A stretch of DNA of 18,720 bases from an uncultured Prevotella sp. (GTDB taxonomy: Bacteria; Bacteroidota; Bacteroidia; Bacteroidales; Bacteroidaceae), in assembly GCA_900551985.1 (NCBI GenBank), contig URYG01000038.1, positions 1 through 18,720 on the forward strand, written 5' to 3'. The position numbers were made by a program, and so were the translations under genes. Positions 14,790 to 18,720 of the stretch are shown here, in pieces (the stretch's first letter is position 1; every line of letters starts with the position of its first letter). The notes beneath the pieces are model-generated. The model was given only the letters and a program-made list of their open reading frames with translations, searched no databases and was not told the DNA's origin.

Positions 14790-16451
14790 ATGAAACAGAA
14801 GATACAAATCCGTTGCAAAAATAATAAAAAATCTCAGAAAGTCGAAATCGGAAGCACACTTTTTGATGTTTTTTCTTCATTTGACCTCAAAATGACCCAT
14901 GGACCGGTGTCTGCGAGGGTAAATAACAAGGTGGAAGGCATGCATTACCGTGTTTATAACTCCAAGGATGTGGAATTCCTGGATATGACCTCTGCGTCGG
15001 GTTCGCGTGCCTATACCCGGACGCTTTTCTTTGTACTGTGCAAGGCGGTGCAGGATATTTATCCGAATACGGATGTGGTTATCGATATTCCGGTATCCAA
15101 CGGATTCTATGTGGATATCCGTCTGGGGCGCCCGGTAGTGGATGAGGATGTGAACATCCTCCGCCGCCGCATGCAGGAGATCATCGACTCCAAGATGCCG
15201 ATACGCCGGTTCTCGGTGCCTACCGAGGAGGCCATCGCCCTCTTCCAGGAAAAGGGCGATGTGGAGAAGGTGAAGCTTCTCAAGACTTCGGGTTCCATCT
15301 ATACCACCTATTATAAAATAGGTGAATATGTGGATTATTATTATGGCACCCTGCTCACCAATACCTCCCAGCTCTATCTCTTCGGGTTGGAGAAGTACTA
15401 TGACGGCATGTTGCTGCGCATTCCATCGGTGAGCAACCCGGATGTGCTGGGCGAAATGACCCGACAGGACAAGATGTTTGATATCTTCAAGGAGCATCAT
15501 CGCTGGCAGGAAATCCTGGGTATCAGAACCGTGGGCGACTTCAACCAGGCTATCGATGCGGGACATGCTACGGATATCATCAATATCAGCGAGGCGCTGC
15601 AGGAGAAGAAGCTGGCGAAGATTGCCGAGGAGATTGCCAGTCGGGAAGGGGTGAAGCTGGTGCTGCTGGCGGGTCCGTCTTCTTCGGGCAAGACTACCTC
15701 CTGCAAGCGTCTGAGCATCCAGCTTGCCGTAAACGGACTGAAGCCTCTGCAGATTTCGCTCGATGATTACTTTGTGGATAGGGATAAGACACCGAAGGAT
15801 GAGAATGGAGAATATGATTTTGAGAGCATCTATGCCCTGAATCTCGATTTGCTCAACGAGCAGTTTAATGCGCTCTTCCGTGGCGAGGAGGTGGAACTGC
15901 CGAAATACGATTTCCCTTCGGGCAAGAGTGTGAAGAGTGGAAAGAAGTTGAAGCTGGAGCCTAACAATGTTCTGGTGGTAGAGGGAATCCATGCCCTGAA
16001 TCCGGAGCTTACGGCGCATGTTCCTGAAGAGCAGATCTTCCGTGTGTATGCTTCTGCGCTGACCACCATTCTGCTGGATAATCACAATTACATCCCTACA
16101 ACGGATAACCGTCTGCTGCGCCGCATCATCCGCGACTATAAATATAGAGGTGTATCTGCCCAGGAAACCATCCGCCGCTGGCCATCGGTAAGAGCCGGAG
16201 AAAACAAGTGGATTTTCCCATTCCAGGAGAATGCCGATGCCATGCTGAATACGGCGATGCTCTATGAGTTGTCGGTACTCAAGATGCAGGCAGAACCATT
16301 GCTCCAGCAGGTGCCGGAGAATTGTGAGGAATTTGCTGAGGCTTACCGCCTGCTGAAGTTCCTGAAGTATTTCAAGGGAATACCTTATAATAATCTGCCT
16401 CCAACCTCCCTCTTGCGAGAGTTCCTGGGCGGCAGCTCGTTCCATTATTAG
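14790..16451 (+). CDS. TGS-domain nucleoside (uridine-type) kinase
   Basis: 553 residues. Residues 1-65 are a TGS-like beta-grasp domain (VEIGSTLFDVFSSF). Residues about 75-210 resemble the second additional domain of threonyl-tRNA synthetase (YPNTDVVIDIP, NGFYVDIRL). Residues about 285-500 are a phosphoribulokinase/uridine kinase P-loop domain. Its Walker A is G295-PSSSGKT-302; QISLDDYFVDRDKTPKDENG is the uridine-kinase substrate loop, and VVEGIHALNPEL follows the family pattern. The predicted reaction is NTP-dependent phosphorylation of uridine or a related nucleoside in pyrimidine salvage. This fits upp as the next gene, though upp is convergent rather than in an operon. The full three-part layout is regular for Bacteroidetes and some Thermotoga/Firmicutes proteins; it is much longer than E. 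coli Udk (about 213 residues). I leave the symbol empty because substrate is not proven. Confidence 0.9.
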   Translation: MKQKIQIRCKNNKKSQKVEIGSTLFDVFSSFDLKMTHGPVSARVNNKVEGMHYRVYNSKDVEFLDMTSASGSRAYTRTLFFVLCKAVQDIYPNTDVVIDIPVSNGFYVDIRLGRPVVDEDVNILRRRMQEIIDSKMPIRRFSVPTEEAIALFQEKGDVEKVKLLKTSGSIYTTYYKIGEYVDYYYGTLLTNTSQLYLFGLEKYYDGMLLRIPSVSNPDVLGEMTRQDKMFDIFKEHHRWQEILGIRTVGDFNQAIDAGHATDIINISEALQEKKLAKIAEEIASREGVKLVLLAGPSSSGKTTSCKRLSIQLAVNGLKPLQISLDDYFVDRDKTPKDENGEYDFESIYALNLDLLNEQFNALFRGEEVELPKYDFPSGKSVKSGKKLKLEPNNVLVVEGIHALNPELTAHVPEEQIFRVYASALTTILLDNHNYIPTTDNRLLRRIIRDYKYRGVSAQETIRRWPSVRAGENKWIFPFQENADAMLNTAMLYELSVLKMQAEPLLQQVPENCEEFAEAYRLLKFLKYFKGIPYNNLPPTSLLREFLGGSSFHY

Positions 16452-16464
16452 GAGTTTGTGTTTT

Positions 16465-16525
16465 TTGCCTCACTATGGCACAATATTGCCCTCTGCCAGG
16501 GCAATATCTTGCCGTGGTGAGGCAA
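16465..16525. repeat. Long imperfect hairpin after the nucleoside kinase gene
   Basis: Three stacked stems: ttgcctcac (16465-16473) with gtgaggcaa (16517-16525); atggca (16475-16480) with tgccgt (16510-16515), one G-U pair; and atattgccct (16483-16492) with agggcaatat (16498-16507), loop ctgcc. It begins 14 bases after the kinase stop codon. There is no T-run after the stem in the plus direction (gattcg follows) nor in the minus direction (an A-run follows). It is therefore not a standard terminator; it may be an mRNA 3'-end stabiliser or a Rho-independent-like backup. Confidence 0.55.
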
Positions 16526-16587
16526 GATTCGTTATGTCGTGAAGGAGTTTTGAAGATAAGCGCTGCTGCTTCATTTTCTTGCGTATC

Positions 16588-16608
16588 AAGCGACACTCTC
16601 GCTTTTAC
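16588..16608 (+). terminator. Possible short terminator of the nucleoside kinase transcript
   Basis: A 6 bp stem aagcga (16588-16593) / tcgctt (16599-16604) with loop cactc is followed by ttttactc. It is weak but correctly placed and orientated. Its tail is the outer end of the large inverted repeat that begins at 16594. Confidence 0.4.
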
Positions 16609-16967
16609 TCTTCACTCTTCACATTTTGAGTGTAAGTTTCTGATATACAGATAGTATTGTAGGTGAAGAGTCAGGTGTCACTCTTCACCACTCTTCACCA
16701 CTCTTCACCCTGATTTTTTTGGGGCGAAATCATTTCTGGAACAACGTTTGGTCATCTATTATGACCAGCTCCAGGCTTCTATGATGATCAGCTTCTGTCT
16801 TCAATGATGAACAGCTCCAGGCTTCAATGAAGGCTGGGCTTACCGTGATAAGGTGAAGAGTGGTGAAGAGTGGTGAAGAGTGATGTCTGACTCTTCACAC
16901 ATTTAATGTGTTGATAACTAGTAGATTAACGCTAAAATGTGAAGAGTGAAGAGTAAAAGCGAAAGTG
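16594..16967. repeat. 374 bp nested inverted repeat of GTGAAGAGT/ACTCTTCAC units
   Basis: The outer arms 16594-16627 and 16934-16967 (34 bp) are complementary except for one base. The inner arms 16663-16709 and 16852-16898 (47 bp) differ at three bases. The spacers between outer and inner arms are 35 bases on each side but largely different in sequence. The inner arms are themselves arrays of actcttcacc / ggtgaagagt units (three in a row on each side). The 142 bases between the inner arms hold a 23 bp tandem repeat. No ORF lies across it, no transposase is nearby and no target-site duplication is obvious. It fills most of the gap between the convergent kinase and upp genes. Candidate explanations are a palindromic miniature element or a family of intergenic structured repeats. 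Confidence 0.85.
16766..16834. repeat. Three 23 bp imperfect tandem repeats
   Basis: The units are 16766-16788, 16789-16811 and 16812-16834. Each starts cagct and contains a g-cttc/t-atga core. Units 1 and 3 share cagctccaggcttc. They occupy the centre of the nested inverted repeat. There is no spacer between units, so this is not a CRISPR array. Confidence 0.7.
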
Positions 16968-16994
16968 GCTCTCTGTGCAGCCGTTTTTCGCTTT
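16956..16994 (-). terminator. Terminator of upp
   Basis: On the minus strand AAAGCGAAA (16994-16986) pairs with TTTCGCTTT (16964-16956), and an inner GGCT/AGCC stem (16982-16979, 16970-16967) closes the loop. TTTTACTC forms the tail. The hairpin starts within the upp stop codon and its 3' half is the outer end of the large inverted repeat. Confidence 0.75.
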
Positions 16995-17652
16995 AGAGCT
17001 TGCTTCCGTAGCAGAGGTCTCCCGCATCGCCGAAGCCAGGAACGATGTATTTGTGCTCGTTCAGTCCCTCATCGATGGACGCACACCAGATGGTAGTCTT
17101 ATCCTCCGGGAAAGTCTTCTTGACGTGCTCGATGCCTTCAGGAGCGGCAAGGACGCAAGCCACGTGGATGTGCTTAGGATTGCCCTTGGTAAGGAGCGCC
17201 TTCATACCCATCTCCATGCTGATGCCGGTGGCAAGCATAGGGTCGGCGATGATGAGCGTCTTGCCGGTAAGGTCTGGAGTGGCCAGATACTCGATATGCA
17301 CCCCCACCTCGGTATGCTCCTTGTTGGTATATTCGCGGTAAGCACTCACGAAAGCATTGCCGGAGTGGTCGAAGATATTGAGGAAACCCTCATGGAAAGG
17401 CAGACCGGCACGGAAAATGGTACCGATGACAATCTTGTCGGTAGGGAAATTAACCTGGGCTACACCAAGAGGGGTAGTCACGTCTCTGTTCTCGTAATTG
17501 AGTGTCTTTGAAATCTCGAAGGCCTCATACTCGCCGATTCTCTTGATGTTGTTGCGGAAGAGGAGTCGGTTCTTTTGATACTCGCAGTCGCGCATCTCAG
17601 CCAGATATCGGTTGATGATGCAGTTATGCTCGCTCAGATTATTAATTTTCAT
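16993..17652 (-). CDS. upp: Uracil phosphoribosyltransferase
   Basis: 219 residues, close to the usual length of about 208-220. It converts uracil and PRPP to UMP and diphosphate in cytoplasmic pyrimidine salvage. The PRPP loop is at residues 134-143 (IIADPMLATG), with RAGL at 81-84. The uracil-binding C-terminal signature is YIVPGFGDAGD at 202-212. The start ATG (17652-17650) gives MKINNLSEHN, consistent with the family. It is a single gene with its own promoter and terminator, convergent with the nucleoside kinase, which would supply UMP from uridine by the parallel route. The loop continues ATGISM where many homologues have ATGGS; I take this as a lineage variant. Confidence 0.95.
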   Translation of the reverse strand: MKINNLSEHNCIINRYLAEMRDCEYQKNRLLFRNNIKRIGEYEAFEISKTLNYENRDVTTPLGVAQVNFPTDKIVIGTIFRAGLPFHEGFLNIFDHSGNAFVSAYREYTNKEHTEVGVHIEYLATPDLTGKTLIIADPMLATGISMEMGMKALLTKGNPKHIHVACVLAAPEGIEHVKKTFPEDKTTIWCASIDEGLNEHKYIVPGFGDAGDLCYGSKL

Positions 17653-17735
17653 AAGTCGTAGTATTTATATTCTTGTTATTTCAATCGATGTTTATTCCTG
17701 CTGAAATCATCTGTCAAGATGCAGCAAAGGTGTTG

Positions 17736-17766
17736 CAAAGATAAGGTAAAATCCGGAAACCGCAAA
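17736..17766 (-). promoter_or_regulatory. upp promoter
   Basis: On the minus strand TTTG (17766-17763), then a 19-base spacer, then TATCTTTG (17743-17736). This is a full match to the Bacteroidetes housekeeping promoter. It lies about 84 bases before the upp ATG. Confidence 0.85.
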
Positions 17767-17880
17767 ATGTTTTCCGTTATTTTTTTCCTCCGCCTTTTCC
17801 TGGTGTCATCCATGTGCTTTTCTGTGTCTTCTGAAGCCCTATATATATAATAGGTGGAAAAATGAATTTGGATGAAGCAG

Positions 17881-17917
17881 ATTTGCAGCGAATATTTGCA
17901 AAGTCAATATGGCAAAT
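17881..17917. promoter_or_regulatory. ATTTGCA repeats upstream of pckA
   Basis: ATTTGCA occurs at 17881-17887 and 17894-17900 (13 bp period), and the inverse GCAAAT at 17912-17917. They lie about 75-110 bases before the pckA -33 element. This could be an activator site, but the region is AT-rich and chance cannot be excluded. Confidence 0.3.
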
Positions 17918-17992
17918 TATAGATGAATTGGTCGATTTTTTAATTCTTTAACCTAAAAAGGTTTTAAAAAGCAAGAATATTATCTAAGAATC

Positions 17993-18023
17993 TTTGCTAT
18001 AAAACATATTTTTTGTAACTTTG
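17993..18023 (+). promoter_or_regulatory. pckA promoter
   Basis: TTTG (17993-17996), a 19-base spacer, then TAACTTTG (18016-18023): a full Bacteroidetes promoter match. The predicted start leaves an A/T-rich leader of about 90 bases before the ATG at 18122, ending in tttagaaaaa, a typical strong leader in this phylum. Confidence 0.88.
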
Positions 18024-18121
18024 CGGCGGTTTTAGGAAAAAGGGTTTTTGAAATCCCATTTTGAATATTAGGATAAAGTTTCAGAAAGAAATATTTCACA
18101 ACTTAAATACATTTAGAAAAA

Positions 18122-18720
18122 ATGGCAAAGTTAGATTTGACAAAGTACGGCATTACTGGTGCTACAGTAATCGCTCACAATCCTTCTTACGAGCAGTTGT
18201 TCGAGGAGGAGACAAAGGCTGGTCTCGAGGGTTACGAGAAGGGTCAGCAGACAGAGTTAGGTGCAGTTAACGTTATGACAGGTATCTACACTGGTCGCTC
18301 ACCTAAGGATAAGTACATCGTTATGGACGAGAACTCTAAGGACACTGTATGGTGGACAACAGAGGAGTACAAGAACGATAACCACCCAATGTCTGAGCAG
18401 GTTTGGGGTACTGTTAAGGATCTCGCTGTTAAGGAGCTCTGCAACAAGAACCTCTATGTAGTAGATGGTTTCTGCGGTGCTAACAAGGATACACGTATGG
18501 CTGTTCGTTTCATCGTTGAGGTTGCTTGGCAGGCTCACTTCGTAACAAACATGTTCATCCGTCCTACAGCTGAGGAGCTTGAGGCATTCGAGCCAGACTT
18601 CGTTGTTTACAACGCTTCTAAGGCTAAGGTAGAGAACTACAAGGAGCTCGGCTTGAACTCAGAGACTTGCGTTGCTTTCAACGTAACATCTAAGGAGCAG
18701 GTTATCATCAACACATGGTA
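18122..18720 (+). CDS. pckA: Phosphoenolpyruvate carboxykinase (ATP), 3' end outside window
   Basis: 199 complete codons are visible from the ATG at 18122; the full family length is about 530-540, so roughly the first third is present. The start MAKLDLTKYGITGATVIAHN is followed by GAVNVMTGIYTGRSPKDKYIV (about 47-67), the oxaloacetate/PEP-binding region of ATP-type PEPCK, with the conserved Arg in TGRSPKDK (57-64). LYVVDGFCGAN and MAVRFIVEVAWQAHFVTNMFIRP also match the family. The enzyme interconverts oxaloacetate + ATP and PEP + CO2 + ADP; in Bacteroidales it also acts in the CO2-fixing direction towards succinate. Codon use is strongly biased (GGT, GCT, AAC, TAC, CGT), unlike the envelope genes, as expected for a highly expressed gene. 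The kinase Walker motifs lie beyond the window. Confidence 0.95.
   Translation, partial: MAKLDLTKYGITGATVIAHNPSYEQLFEEETKAGLEGYEKGQQTELGAVNVMTGIYTGRSPKDKYIVMDENSKDTVWWTTEEYKNDNHPMSEQVWGTVKDLAVKELCNKNLYVVDGFCGANKDTRMAVRFIVEVAWQAHFVTNMFIRPTAEELEAFEPDFVVYNASKAKVENYKELGLNSETCVAFNVTSKEQVIINTW

Larger units (their letters stand above)
17653..18121. other. Divergent upp/pckA intergenic region, 469 bp
   Basis: AT-rich and without a credible gene. It contains the upp promoter (17736-17766), the pckA promoter (17993-18023) and a pckA leader of roughly 90 bases rich in A/T. TTTGC-containing repeats at 17881-17917 may be regulatory. A cctat...atagg imperfect palindrome lies near 17838-17855. No tRNA, riboswitch or terminator was recognised. 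Confidence 0.6.

Noticed and set aside
14620..14880. 86-codon minus-strand frame across the divergent spacer
   Set aside because: It overlaps the 5' end of the kinase gene and the hairpin block, ends at the transporter start and has no homology pattern.
14877..16445. Long open frame (522 codons) antisense to the nucleoside kinase
   Set aside because: It mirrors the codon bias of the kinase gene, has no recognisable domain, and the plus-strand product has a complete P-loop kinase.
16663..16898. CRISPR array
   Set aside because: The repeats are short contiguous 10 and 23 bp units without unique spacers, arranged as an inverted repeat, and no cas gene is present.
16451..16993. Insertion sequence remnant with transposase
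   Set aside because: No open frame of meaningful length lies between the arms and no target-site duplication is visible, so only a repeat element is called.

Overview
The window looks like a chromosomal segment of a Prevotella/Segatella-type Bacteroidales genome. The evidence is promoters of the Bacteroidetes form (TTTG, a 19 bp spacer, then TAnnTTTG), a type IX secretion (T9SS) sorting tail, a BACON-domain lipoprotein, LPP20-like and PEGA envelope proteins, and the phylum-typical fusion of a TGS domain to a nucleoside kinase. No phage, insertion sequence transposase, CRISPR array, tRNA or rRNA is visible.

Left two thirds (1-12.1 kb), all on the minus strand: a block of exported proteins. 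Reading in transcription order from 12.1 kb down: a PEGA-repeat outer-membrane barrel protein (10524-12035), a BACON/fibronectin-like surface lipoprotein (9733-10473), three tandem paralogous secreted beta-helix proteins (8523-9632, 7491-8510, 6457-7476), and a 1037-residue multidomain T9SS cargo protein (3328-6441) whose stop codon lies inside a terminator hairpin. A second unit follows: two LPP20-like exported proteins (2532-3191, 601-2469) ending in a terminator, then an edge-truncated secreted protein (1-448). The promoters of the first two units share an identical 17 bp direct repeat (two TGAACCA half-sites 10 bp apart). It lies exactly the same distance from a TAnnTTTG box in both, where the usual -33 TTTG is missing. 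This makes the two units a likely co-regulated envelope regulon and is the most interesting result in the window.

Middle (12.1-16.45 kb): a small gene with a Bacteroidetes helix-turn-helix-like N-terminal region reads divergently from the PEGA promoter (12216-12785). It converges through a strong bidirectional terminator on a Na/Pi-cotransporter-family protein with a PhoU-like tail (12909-14618). A TGS/uridine-kinase-like protein reads away from the transporter (14790-16451).

Right end (16.45-18.72 kb): a 541 bp gap between convergent genes holds a hairpin and a 374 bp nested inverted repeat built from GTGAAGAGT/ACTCTTCAC units around three 23 bp tandem repeats. It ends in the terminator of upp (uracil phosphoribosyltransferase, minus strand). 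upp and pckA (ATP-dependent PEP carboxykinase, cut by the window end) diverge from a 469 bp AT-rich region with two textbook Bacteroidetes promoters. The right side is thus core metabolism (pyrimidine salvage, phosphate, gluconeogenesis) and the left side accessory cell-envelope biology.
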